Shown: piece after piece, positions 43,820 to 51,040 of the stretch
How the letters are laid out: each line of letters opens with the position of its first letter
How positions within the stretch are numbered: the stretch's first letter is position 1
From: Paenibacillus phocaeensis
Lineage (GTDB): Bacteria > Bacillota > Bacilli > Paenibacillales > Paenibacillaceae
Reading direction: 5' to 3'
NCBI RefSeq assembly: GCF_900021165.1
Contig: NZ_FCOQ01000018.1
Location: 780,229 to 844,228, forward strand
DNA length: 64,000 nucleotides
Program-made: the position numbers and the translations under genes
The notes under the pieces: generated by a model
Told to the model about the DNA's origin: nothing
Databases searched by the model: none
The model's input: the letters and a program-made list of their open reading frames with translations, nothing else

Positions 43820-43850
43820 AACCCTGCCGGATTGCGGTAGGGTTGTTTTT
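43820..43850 (+). terminator. Riboswitch-linked terminator before ribD
   Basis: AACCCTGCCG (43820-43829) pairs with CGGTAGGGTT (43835-43844) with one G-U pair and a 5-nt loop, followed by GTTTTT. It lies 223 nt after the RFN aptamer and 41 nt before ribD. The gap between aptamer and terminator also holds GAGCAC/GTGCTC (43607-43612 and 43635-43640) and a strong hairpin GTTGTC-GTCCT/AGGAC...GACAAC (43733-43770). Confidence 0.88.
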
Positions 43851-43891
43851 GTATCTTTAGCGATACGGATTGGCGGAAGGAGGGACGGCGG

Positions 43892-45019
43892 ATGAAAGTG
43901 ATCGACGATGAATATTACATGGCGCTGGCGCTGGATATGGCAGAACGGGCGCTCGGACAAACCGGAACCAATCCGGTTGTCGGCGCTGTTGTCGTCAAAG
44001 ACGGAACGTTAGTAGGCCTCGGCATCCATCTGGAGAGGGGAACTCCGCATGCCGAAGTGCACGCCTTGAACATGGCCGGTTCCCGGGCGGAGGGCAGCAC
44101 GGTCTATGTTACGCTGGAGCCTTGCAGTCATTACGGTTTGACACCACCTTGCGCGGAGCGATTGATTCAAGAGAAAGTCCGACGTGTCGTGGTTGCTTGC
44201 AAAGATCCGAATCCTCTCGTCGCCGGGAAAGGGATTGGATGGCTTCGCGCCGCTGGGATTGAGGTGGAAGTTGGTGTGCTGCGCGAGCGGGCTTTGAAGC
44301 TGAATCGTCGCTTTATTAAGTTCATCACGACCGGCATGCCGTATGTGACGATCAAATCCGCCAGCACGCTGGATGGGAAGCTTGCGAGCCGCACCGGGGA
44401 CAGCAAATGGATCTCCAACGAGAAGGCGCGCGAAATCGTGCACACGATGCGCCACCGCCATCAGGCGATTATGGTCGGGGTTTCGACGATTGCCGCCGAT
44501 GATCCGCAGCTAACGACCCGCTTGTCCGTTCCGGGCTTGTCGCCGATTCGCGTGATCGCGGATTCGACGCTGCGCATCCCGGAGACGGCAAAGGTGCTGA
44601 GCGACGGGGCGGCGCCAACGTGGATTTTAACTACGGAGCAGGCGGACCCGGCCAAAGCCGAGCGCCTGGCCGGACGCGGCGCGGAGATCATCCGCTGCGG
44701 CAGCGGCCCGCGGGTGGATCTCCGGGAAGCGCTCAAGCAGCTTGGCAAACGGGGAATTTCCTCCGTACTTGTCGAAGGGGGAGGACAACTGAACGGCTCG
44801 CTGTTGGAACAGCAGCTCGTTGATGAAATCGTCCTGTTCTATGCCCCTAAGCTCGTGGGCGGTAGCGAAGCACCTGCAAGCTTTCGTTTCTCTGGCTATG
44901 ATTTCATGCGAGAGGCTGTCTCCTTGCGCGACATGGAAGTGGAACAAATCGGGGATAATGTGTGCATCCGAGGAATCCCGGTCTGGGCGCAGGCTGAAAG
45001 GAAGGAGGGAGATCACTGA
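43892..45019 (+). CDS. ribD: Bifunctional riboflavin deaminase/reductase RibD
   Basis: A 375-residue enzyme for steps two and three of riboflavin synthesis. The N-terminal deaminase domain (1-145) has the zinc motif THAEVHA and PCSHYGLTPPC. The C-terminal reductase domain (150-365) has TIKSASTLDGKLASRTGDSKW and the NADPH-binding VEGGGQLNGSLL. ATG 43892 follows GAAGGAGGG. Its stop overlaps the ribE start. Expression is set by the FMN riboswitch upstream. Confidence 0.97.
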   Translation: MKVIDDEYYMALALDMAERALGQTGTNPVVGAVVVKDGTLVGLGIHLERGTPHAEVHALNMAGSRAEGSTVYVTLEPCSHYGLTPPCAERLIQEKVRRVVVACKDPNPLVAGKGIGWLRAAGIEVEVGVLRERALKLNRRFIKFITTGMPYVTIKSASTLDGKLASRTGDSKWISNEKAREIVHTMRHRHQAIMVGVSTIAADDPQLTTRLSVPGLSPIRVIADSTLRIPETAKVLSDGAAPTWILTTEQADPAKAERLAGRGAEIIRCGSGPRVDLREALKQLGKRGISSVLVEGGGQLNGSLLEQQLVDEIVLFYAPKLVGGSEAPASFRFSGYDFMREAVSLRDMEVEQIGDNVCIRGIPVWAQAERKEGDH

Positions 45020-45696
45020 TGTTTACAGGACTTGTGGAGGAAATCGGCATAATGAAATCGATCAGCCGCAAGGGCGAGGCGATGCTGCTAAACCTCTCGG
45101 CCAAGGTTGTCACGGAAGGCATCAAGCTGGGCGACAGCATCTCGGTTAACGGGGTATGCTTAACCGCCACTTCGTTCGACGCTTCCTCTTTTACGGTGGA
45201 TGTGATGCCGCAAACGTACCGCAACACCAACCTGAAGGATTTGAAGCCCGGGAGCCGCGTTAATCTGGAGCGGGCAATGGCAGCAAACGGGAGATTCGGC
45301 GGCCATATCGTTCAGGGGCATGTCGACGGAGTCGGCACCATCGTCGGAACGAGTCAGGATCAGAATGCGGTCGTGTATACTATCAAGCCCCATAAGCCGT
45401 CTTTGTTCAAATACATTATTCCAAAAGGTTCGATCGCCGTGGACGGCATCAGCTTGACGGTGGTGGAAGCGCACGGCGGCACGTTTACGATCTCGATCAT
45501 CCCGCATACGTTGGCCGAAACGGTGCTGGCCTTCAAGCGGGCCGGGGACACGGTCAATCTGGAATGCGACGTGCTCGGGAAATACGTGGATCATCTGCTG
45601 AAGCATGGCAGAGGTGGCGTTGATGAGGAAGAGGTAAGCGACGGCGGGGAGTCGGGAATCAACCTGCCTTTTCTGGCCGCGAACGGGTTTGTTTAA
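45019..45696 (+). CDS. ribE: Riboflavin synthase alpha chain
   Basis: A 225-residue enzyme that dismutates two 6,7-dimethyl-8-ribityllumazine molecules to riboflavin. Two internal lumazine-binding repeats are seen: MFTGLVEEIG...SISVNGVCLT (1-95) and GGHIVQGHVDGVG...GSIAVDGISLT (96-195). The last about 20 residues form an extra, acidic tail. ATG 45019 overlaps the ribD stop codon and has GGAGGGAGATC upstream. The next rib gene lies 540 bp away, beyond a repeat-filled gap. Confidence 0.96.
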   Translation: MFTGLVEEIGIMKSISRKGEAMLLNLSAKVVTEGIKLGDSISVNGVCLTATSFDASSFTVDVMPQTYRNTNLKDLKPGSRVNLERAMAANGRFGGHIVQGHVDGVGTIVGTSQDQNAVVYTIKPHKPSLFKYIIPKGSIAVDGISLTVVEAHGGTFTISIIPHTLAETVLAFKRAGDTVNLECDVLGKYVDHLLKHGRGGVDEEEVSDGGESGINLPFLAANGFV

Positions 45697-45764
45697 TGAA
45701 GGCTGGGGCGTTATGCGATTGATTGGCGCCGAACGAGAACCTATCCCGTTTTGGCTGTAACTTG

Positions 45765-45947
45765 TAACGGAACGGAGAGCTCTTATTGTCTCATTTCCCG
45801 GCAATTTCCCGATATAGCGGAACTCAGAGACCTTATTGAGGTCAATTGGCAGTAAATCGGCCGTACAGTCTCGAAATAAGACCTCCTGGTTCCGTTAGAG
45901 CAAGAATCGCCCAATTTGCAGCGAAATAACGTCTCTGAGTTCCGTTA
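45765..45947. repeat. Palindromic intergenic element: four 23-bp units, 50-bp period
   Basis: Four copies of a 23-bp unit with consensus ends TAACGGAA and CCTTATT lie in the ribE-ribBA gap: forward at 45765-45787 and 45815-45837, inverted at 45875-45897 and 45925-45947. Each pair is offset by exactly 50 bp. Units differ from each other at a few central bases. The whole forms a large interrupted palindrome centred near 45856. The layout is the same as at 28769-28964, and the outer ends of the units there fit the same consensus. The family is unnamed as far as I know. Confidence 0.85.
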
Positions 45948-45967
45948 GCCAGGCACCCAGGACCCAC

Positions 45968-46216
45968 TCGCCGCCGAAACCGCCGCTTTGAGTTGCTTCG
46001 TGATCCGAAGAACGGCATTTTGAGCTACCGCTTCAATAGAAGTTCAAAAAGTCGAATTTGGAGCACCAAGAAGGTTGGATGAAGCTAGGGACAGAGCAGC
46101 GGAGCGTAGCTGGAAGCTACGTGAGCAGCGGAGGGCCCGGCTGAATTCAAGATTCGCCGCCGAAACCGCCGCTCTGAGTTGTTGCTCCGTGATCCGAAGA
46201 CGGCATTTTGAACTAC
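45968..46216 (+). repeat. Direct-repeat element with central hairpin, upstream of ribBA
   Basis: Two about 60-bp direct repeats (45968-46028 and 46154-46216) begin TCGCCGCCGAAACCGCCGCT and end GGCATTTTGAGCTAC or GGCATTTTGAACTAC. They differ by a few bases and small indels. Between them is the hairpin CGTAGCT-GGA-AGCTACG (46105-46121), which is flanked by perfect 11-bp direct repeats GAGCAGCGGAG (46094-46104 and 46123-46133). The second long repeat ends 8 bp before the ribBA ribosome binding site. It could be a mobile repeat or a structured leader RNA; no reading frame is evident. Confidence 0.8.
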
Positions 46217-46237
46217 ATATCATAAGGAGGGGAAGAG

Positions 46238-47476
46238 ATGAGTGATATTGTATTAGACCGGGTCGAAGAAGCCATTTACGAACTGATGCGGGGCAAGGTC
46301 ATCATCGTCGTTGACGACGAAGACCGGGAAAACGAAGGAGACTTTGTAGCCCTGGCTGAGAAAGCAACGCCCGAGGTGATCAACTTCATGATCACCCAAG
46401 GCCGCGGTCTGGTCTGCCTGCCGATTACGGCTGAACGGGCAGAAGAGCTGGACCTGCAGCCGATGGTGGCGCAAAATACCGATAACCACGGGACGGCCTT
46501 TACCGTTTCCATTGACCATAAGGAGACAACGACAGGGATCTCGGCATATGAGCGTTCCTTGACGGTGAAGGCGATCATGGATCCCAACGCCAAGGCTTCG
46601 GATTTCCGCCGGCCGGGCCACATGTTCCCGCTGATTGCCAAGAAGGGCGGCGTGCTGCGGCGCGCCGGACATACGGAAGCAGCGGTTGACTTGGCTCGGA
46701 TGTGCGGTGCGTATCCGGCTGGCGTGATCTGCGAAGTGATCAAGGAAGACGGGACGATGGCCCGGCTGCCGGATCTGGTGGAAATCGCGAAAACCCATGA
46801 TCTGAAAATGATCAGCGTCAAGGACCTGATTCATTACCGCAATGAGAAGGAGAAGCTGGTCACCCGCGAGGTTGAGGTGCGCATGCCAACCGATTACGGT
46901 GAATTCCGCGCCGTCGCTTATACCAACGACGTGGACAACAAGGAACATGTCGCCCTGGTTAAAGGCGAAATTCATGGCGACGAACCGGTGCTGGTCCGGG
47001 TGCATTCCGAGTGTCTGACCGGGGACGTATTCCATTCCCACCGCTGCGACTGCGGCCCGCAGTTCGAAGCCGCCCTGCGTCAGATTGAGGAGGCAGGCAG
47101 AGGGGTGCTGTTGTATATGCGCCAGGAAGGCCGGGGCATCGGCTTGATCAACAAGCTGAAGGCCTACAAGCTGCAGGAGCAAGGCTTCGATACGGTCGAT
47201 GCCAACCTGAAGCTCGGATTTCCGGCGGACCTGCGCGATTACGGAATCGGGGCGCAAATCCTCAAGGATTTGGGGATCCGTCAAATCCGCTTGATGACCA
47301 ACAACCCGCGGAAGATTAAAGGCTTGGAAGGATACGGGCTGGAGGTTGTAGAACGCGTTCCGATTCAAATGAAGGAGAACGAGGATAACACCAAATACCT
47401 GCACACCAAACAAGCCAAATTGGGACATATGCTTACCTTTGATGATTTGGAGCAGGACGAATCCTCCCGCGTTTAA
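46238..47476 (+). CDS. ribBA: Bifunctional DHBP synthase / GTP cyclohydrolase II
   Basis: A 412-residue fusion making both riboflavin precursors. The N-terminal domain (1-205) makes 3,4-dihydroxy-2-butanone 4-phosphate, with [13 protein letters not shown] and [14 protein letters not shown]. The C-terminal domain (210-400) opens GTP, with the zinc cysteines in [20 protein letters not shown] and the catalytic region [10 protein letters not shown]. It follows AAGGAGGGGAAG. It is separated from ribE by repeat DNA, but ribH follows after 63 bp. Confidence 0.97.
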   Translation: MSDIVLDRVEEAIYELMRGKVIIVVDDEDRENEGDFVALAEKATPEVINFMITQGRGLVCLPITAERAEELDLQPMVAQNTDNHGTAFTVSIDHKETTTGISAYERSLTVKAIMDPNAKASDFRRPGHMFPLIAKKGGVLRRAGHTEAAVDLARMCGAYPAGVICEVIKEDGTMARLPDLVEIAKTHDLKMISVKDLIHYRNEKEKLVTREVEVRMPTDYGEFRAVAYTNDVDNKEHVALVKGEIHGDEPVLVRVHSECLTGDVFHSHRCDCGPQFEAALRQIEEAGRGVLLYMRQEGRGIGLINKLKAYKLQEQGFDTVDANLKLGFPADLRDYGIGAQILKDLGIRQIRLMTNNPRKIKGLEGYGLEVVERVPIQMKENEDNTKYLHTKQAKLGHMLTFDDLEQDESSRV

Positions 47477-47539
47477 GAATAAAGCCGTTTATTGAAGAAA
47501 TAATCCACTAACCCACTTATAGAAAGGTTTGATTCATTC

Positions 47540-48007
47540 ATGGCAAACGTATTTGAAGGACATTTAGTATCGGAAGGGTTAAAATACGCGATTGTTGTTG
47601 GGCGGTTCAACGAATTCATTACCAGCAAGCTGCTGTCCGGTGCGCTGGATGCTTTAAAACGCCACGGGGCCAAAGAGGAAGAAATCAACGTGGCCTGGGT
47701 GCCCGGGGCATTTGAAATCCCGTTTGCGGCGCAGAAGTTGGCCGAAAGCGGCAAATACGACGCGGTGATCACGCTGGGCACCGTCATCCGCGGCTCCACC
47801 ACACATTACGATTATGTGTGCAACGAAGTCGCCAAAGGCGTTGCCGCCGTTGGACTTAAAACCGGAGTACCGACGATCTTCGGCGTCGTGACCACCGAAA
47901 ACATCGAGCAAGCGATCGAACGCGCGGGGACCAAAGCGGGTAACAAAGGCTGGGATGCCGCGATGGCGGCCATCGAGATGGCGAACTTGACGAAACAGCT
48001 GAACTAG
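47540..48007 (+). CDS. ribH: 6,7-dimethyl-8-ribityllumazine synthase
   Basis: A 155-residue enzyme that forms 60-subunit capsids in Bacillus and condenses the two riboflavin precursors. [36 protein letters not shown] (substrate loop), [18 protein letters not shown] with the catalytic His, and [15 protein letters not shown] are all conserved. GAAAGG lies upstream of the ATG. It ends the rib operon at the terminator 48021-48055. Confidence 0.97.
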   Translation: MANVFEGHLVSEGLKYAIVVGRFNEFITSKLLSGALDALKRHGAKEEEINVAWVPGAFEIPFAAQKLAESGKYDAVITLGTVIRGSTTHYDYVCNEVAKGVAAVGLKTGVPTIFGVVTTENIEQAIERAGTKAGNKGWDAAMAAIEMANLTKQLN

Positions 48008-48020
48008 TGCTTATCTTAAT

Positions 48021-48055
48021 GTAGTACCCCGGATTCGCAGGGGTACTACATTTTT
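48021..48055 (+). terminator. Intrinsic terminator after the rib operon
   Basis: GTAGTACCCC (48021-48030) is perfectly complementary to GGGGTACTAC (48040-48049) with a 9-nt loop, then A and five T, and CTTTT further on. Confidence 0.93.
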
Positions 48056-48125
48056 CTTTTGCAACAAACCATTTTTAAGGTAAACTTATGTACATACATG
48101 TTTGCTTACGGGTGGAGGATGTTCA

Positions 48126-48923
48126 TTGACGACAGTAACGTACAAGCTGGAAACTTTCGAGGGTCCGCTGGATTTGCTCTTGCACCTCATCGATAAAGCG
48201 GAGATTGATATCCATCAGATCTCGATCAGCGAGATTACCGATCAGTACCTCGAATATTTACAAGACATGCAGGAGCTTGAGCTGGAGGTGACCAGCGAAT
48301 TTCTGGTCATGGCGGCGACGCTGCTGTCGATCAAGAGCAAACAGCTGCTGCCCAAACCACCCGTGATCGAATTGGATGATGAATTCGATTATTTGCTTGA
48401 GGATGAGGAAGACCCGCGGGACGAGCTGATCCGCAAGCTGATCGAATATCGCAAGTATAAAGGAATCGCCGAGCATTTGCATGAGCGCGAATGGGAACGA
48501 AGTTTAATTTTCTCCAAGGAACCGGAGGATTTAACCCCGTTTATGCCGGAAGTGCAGGAGAATCCGGTCAAAGGACTGCACGCCGCCGACTTGATCGCCG
48601 TCTTTCAGAAGGCGATTCGCCGGGCTGCCAAGCGGAACACGGTCGCTCGAATTCATCGCGACGAGATCTCCGTCAAGGACCGAATCAAGGAGGTCGTATC
48701 CGCGCTTGAGCAGGCGGGCAAGGGGGGGCGGCTGTTATTTTCCAAGCTGCTGCACCCCGAGATGTATCGGCATGAAATCGTCGTGACATTTCTGGCTGTA
48801 CTGGAGTTGATGAAGATGAAACAAATCGTCTGCTATCAGAACAAGCTGTTCGACGACATTGTTATGGAGTGGAGAGGGGAAGGAAAGATCGATGAATTTT
48901 CAGGAATTGAAATCGATTATTGA
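48126..48923 (+). CDS. scpA: Segregation and condensation protein A
   Basis: A 265-residue kleisin that closes the SMC ring for chromosome condensation. The N-terminal domain YKLETFEGPLDLLLHLIDKAEIDI is the family hallmark and binds the SMC neck. The acidic linker LDDEFDYLLEDEEDPRDELIRKL and the C-terminal winged helix (about 185-255) follow. The start is TTG 48126 with GGAGG 8 nt upstream; another TTG at 48102 is in frame. It overlaps scpB by 32 bp. Confidence 0.95.
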   Translation: MTTVTYKLETFEGPLDLLLHLIDKAEIDIHQISISEITDQYLEYLQDMQELELEVTSEFLVMAATLLSIKSKQLLPKPPVIELDDEFDYLLEDEEDPRDELIRKLIEYRKYKGIAEHLHEREWERSLIFSKEPEDLTPFMPEVQENPVKGLHAADLIAVFQKAIRRAAKRNTVARIHRDEISVKDRIKEVVSALEQAGKGGRLLFSKLLHPEMYRHEIVVTFLAVLELMKMKQIVCYQNKLFDDIVMEWRGEGKIDEFSGIEIDY

Positions 48924-49614
48924 GGGGCTGCTGTTCCTGGCAGGGGAAGAAGGCTTAAGCCTGAAACAGCTGGCCGAAGTGACGGAACAACGGCAGGAGG
49001 TGGTTTCGGATGCCCTGCTCGACATGAAGACGTCCTTCGAGCGAGCTGGCAGAGGACTGCAAATTGTGCAGATTGCCGGGAACTACCAGCTGGCGACGCT
49101 TCCGGAACACGCCCCCTATTTCGAACGTCTGGCTTATTCGCCCTCGCGTTCGACCTTATCCCAGGCTGCGCTCGAGACGTTATCGATCATCGCCTACCGT
49201 CAACCCATTACCCGGGTGGAGATCGAGGAGATCCGCGGAGTGAAATCCGAGAGGGCTATTCATTCGCTGGTGAATAAGGATCTGATCGAGGAGGTTGGCC
49301 GCGCTGAAGCGATTGGACGCCCGATTCTTTATGGCACAACCAAAGCGTTCCTGGATTACTTCGGGTTGGCTAGCCTGAAGGATCTACCGGATTTGGCCGA
49401 CTTCGAGAGCGCGGAGCAGCTTGAGGAAGAAACGCAATTGCTGTTTCAGCGGCTGGAAGAACAGCAACTGACCTTCGACGACGTCAACGGTGAGGTTTTA
49501 GCGCCTCAGGAAGAGCCGCAAGCGAAGCGGGAAGAAGAAGTGCATGAAGGATTCCAAGAAGAACCGCAAGAAGGGCTGCAAGAGCAGCCGCAGGGGAACG
49601 AAAACGATCACTAA
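48892..49614 (+). CDS. scpB: Segregation and condensation protein B
   Basis: A 240-residue partner of ScpA in the SMC complex. Two winged-helix domains fill residues 1-170, with LSQAALETLSIIAYRQPITRVEIEEIRGV as the most conserved stretch. The last about 45 residues are an acidic, Gln/Glu-rich tail (PQEEPQAKREEE...) that is not part of the fold and makes the protein longer than the B. subtilis one (197). I chose ATG 48892, giving the family N-terminus MNFQELKSIIEGLLFLAG, with GGAAGGAAAG upstream. Confidence 0.94.
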   Translation: MNFQELKSIIEGLLFLAGEEGLSLKQLAEVTEQRQEVVSDALLDMKTSFERAGRGLQIVQIAGNYQLATLPEHAPYFERLAYSPSRSTLSQAALETLSIIAYRQPITRVEIEEIRGVKSERAIHSLVNKDLIEEVGRAEAIGRPILYGTTKAFLDYFGLASLKDLPDLADFESAEQLEEETQLLFQRLEEQQLTFDDVNGEVLAPQEEPQAKREEEVHEGFQEEPQEGLQEQPQGNENDH

Positions 49615-49634
49615 AAATGAATGGGTGTTATGAA

Positions 49635-49661
49635 AGCCGGAGAGGAACCTCCGGTTTTTTT
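49635..49661 (+). terminator. Intrinsic terminator after scpB
   Basis: CCGGAG (49637-49642) pairs with CTCCGG (49649-49654) with a 6-nt loop, extended by A/T, then seven T. Confidence 0.85.
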
Positions 49662-49693
49662 GTGCTTCATTGTTGTGAAGTCAACATCCCAAC

Positions 49694-49723
49694 GAATTTT
49701 TTCCTATTGGGGAAGCCATACTA
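49694..49723 (+). promoter_or_regulatory. Forespore (sigma-F/G) promoter for ytfI-ytfJ
   Basis: GAATT at 49694-49698 (4 of 5 to GMATR), an 18-bp spacer, and CATACTA at 49717-49723, identical to the spoVAA -10. It lies 41 bp before the preferred ytfI start. YtfJ is a forespore product in B. subtilis. Confidence 0.62.
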
Positions 49724-49764
49724 CGATGGAGAATTTTTATCTGATAGGTATGGAGGGCTTTCCC

Positions 49765-50448
49765 GTGTGGATTTGGCTCGGAGGCATCCTGATCCTGCTG
49801 CTGCTTATAGCCGCCTTGATTTTGCTGTCTACCATCACGCTTCAATTAACCCTGCGCAAGAAGAACCGGGACGATACGATTCTGCTGGATGTCACGATGC
49901 TTTATGGCTTTGTCCATCTGCGTTATCAGGTGCCCTCCATTTGGTTGAAGAATTGGAGCGACGGCCTGCAAATCGAGGAAGATCGGCCCGGGAACGTATT
50001 GCAGAAAGAGTCTTCCAGCGTTGACCAGCAAGTGAACAAGGATCAGGTTCAGCAATGGAAAGACCAGTTCGATCGGATGCTTAAGGCGACCAGCGGGTTG
50101 CGGGTTTGGCTTCGGGCCACACTTCGGCGCGTATCGTTCCACCAACTGGAATGGTCAACAAACGTCGGTTTGCAGGACGCGGCTCATACGGCGACCTTGA
50201 CCGGAGCTCTATGGGGGGTCAAAGCCACGCTCATCGGGTGGCTCAGTCATCACATTCGATTAAAGCAAAGACCTAAGCTTTTTGTCGTTCCGGTATTTGA
50301 CGGTACGCCGTTATTTTCCATGGAACTTCGCTGCATAGCGGAAATTCGCTGCGGTTATGCTATATATGCTGGACTGGTACTTATAGTTCGCGTGCTAAAA
50401 GTGAAGGGAGGAGTGAAGAAATGGCTGACCATCCTATTCAAGGGTTAA
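49765..50448 (+). CDS. ytfI: DUF2953 protein (YtfI-like), sporulation-linked
   Basis: A 227-residue protein with one N-terminal membrane helix (about residues 3-25, IWLGGILILLLLIAALILLS) and a soluble body. FHQLEWSTNVGLQDAAHTATLTGALWGVKATLIGWL in the middle is the DUF2953 pattern. Its function is unknown, but it is linked to ytfJ in many spore formers. I chose GTG 49765 because GGAGGG lies 7 nt upstream; the frame opens at 49621 and ATG 49750 or 49726 are alternatives. It overlaps ytfJ by 28 bp. Confidence 0.82.
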   Translation: MWIWLGGILILLLLIAALILLSTITLQLTLRKKNRDDTILLDVTMLYGFVHLRYQVPSIWLKNWSDGLQIEEDRPGNVLQKESSSVDQQVNKDQVQQWKDQFDRMLKATSGLRVWLRATLRRVSFHQLEWSTNVGLQDAAHTATLTGALWGVKATLIGWLSHHIRLKQRPKLFVVPVFDGTPLFSMELRCIAEIRCGYAIYAGLVLIVRVLKVKGGVKKWLTILFKG

Positions 50449-50900
50449 TGCAAACTGCCATGGAAAACATCAAGGAAATGGTTGATGTTAACACGATTGT
50501 GGGCGAGCCAGTTGAAACGCCGGACGGCAGTGTCATTCTGCCGATCAGCCGAGTCGGTTTTGGTTTTGCCGCCGGGGGTAGTGATTTCAATATTGAGGAC
50601 GGCCAGGATAAATCGGCTTCTGATACGTCCGAGCACGGCAAAGCCCGTCCGTTTGGCGGCGGCAGCGGCGGCGGGGTCTCGATCAATCCGATCGCGTTCC
50701 TCGTCGTTGGGAAGCCGGGGGTACACATCGTTCCGCTCGATAACCAGACCCATCTGGTCGAAAAAATCATCGATTCGGTCCCTGGTGTCATCGACAGAAT
50801 CCAGTCCATGTTCCCGAACCAACAGGCAACGGAACAAGCCGCACAACAACAAGCGATGCAGGAATCGGCTGCCCGAACCAGCGTCAATCCGTTCGCCTAA
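50421..50900 (+). CDS. ytfJ: GerW-family sporulation protein YtfJ
   Basis: A 159-residue soluble protein. HPIQGLMQTAMENIKEMVDVNTIVGEPVETPDGSVILPISRV at the start, GFAAGG and GGGSGGGVSINPIAFLVV in the middle are the GerW/YtfJ signature. The Gln-rich C-terminus is variable. In Bacillus, GerW is needed for normal germination in L-alanine. The ATG follows GGGAGGAGTGAAG within the end of ytfI. Confidence 0.93.
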   Translation: MADHPIQGLMQTAMENIKEMVDVNTIVGEPVETPDGSVILPISRVGFGFAAGGSDFNIEDGQDKSASDTSEHGKARPFGGGSGGGVSINPIAFLVVGKPGVHIVPLDNQTHLVEKIIDSVPGVIDRIQSMFPNQQATEQAAQQQAMQESAARTSVNPFA

Positions 50901-50916
50901 ACACCTTTCGACCGTT

Positions 50917-50949
50917 GATCCTTTCCGGGCTGCCGGGAGGGGTCTTTTT
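50917..50949 (+). terminator. Intrinsic terminator after ytfJ
   Basis: A 12-bp stem (50917-50928 with about 50933-50944), GC-rich with several G-U pairs and a GCTG loop, is followed by TTTTT. Confidence 0.75.
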
Positions 50950-50966
50950 CTTGATTCCAAGGTGGG

Positions 50967-50995
50967 ACATACTCTCTTGGATCATCGCATATAAG
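50967..50995 (+). promoter_or_regulatory. Sigma-E-type promoter for dacB-spmA-spmB
   Basis: ACATACT at 50967-50973 (5 of 7 to KMATATT), a 14-bp spacer, and CATATAAG at 50988-50995 (6 of 8 to CATACAAT). The B. subtilis dacB operon is sigma-E dependent. The start codon lies 45 bp on. Confidence 0.45.
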
Positions 50996-51040
50996 TAAAC
51001 AAGGACTAGCTACAGTACCTGTTACCGGAGGAATCAGCTT

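Noticed and set aside
46253..47428. A 391-codon minus-strand open frame opposite ribBA
   Set aside because: Antisense shadow of a certain gene, with composition typical of such shadows and no recognisable motif.
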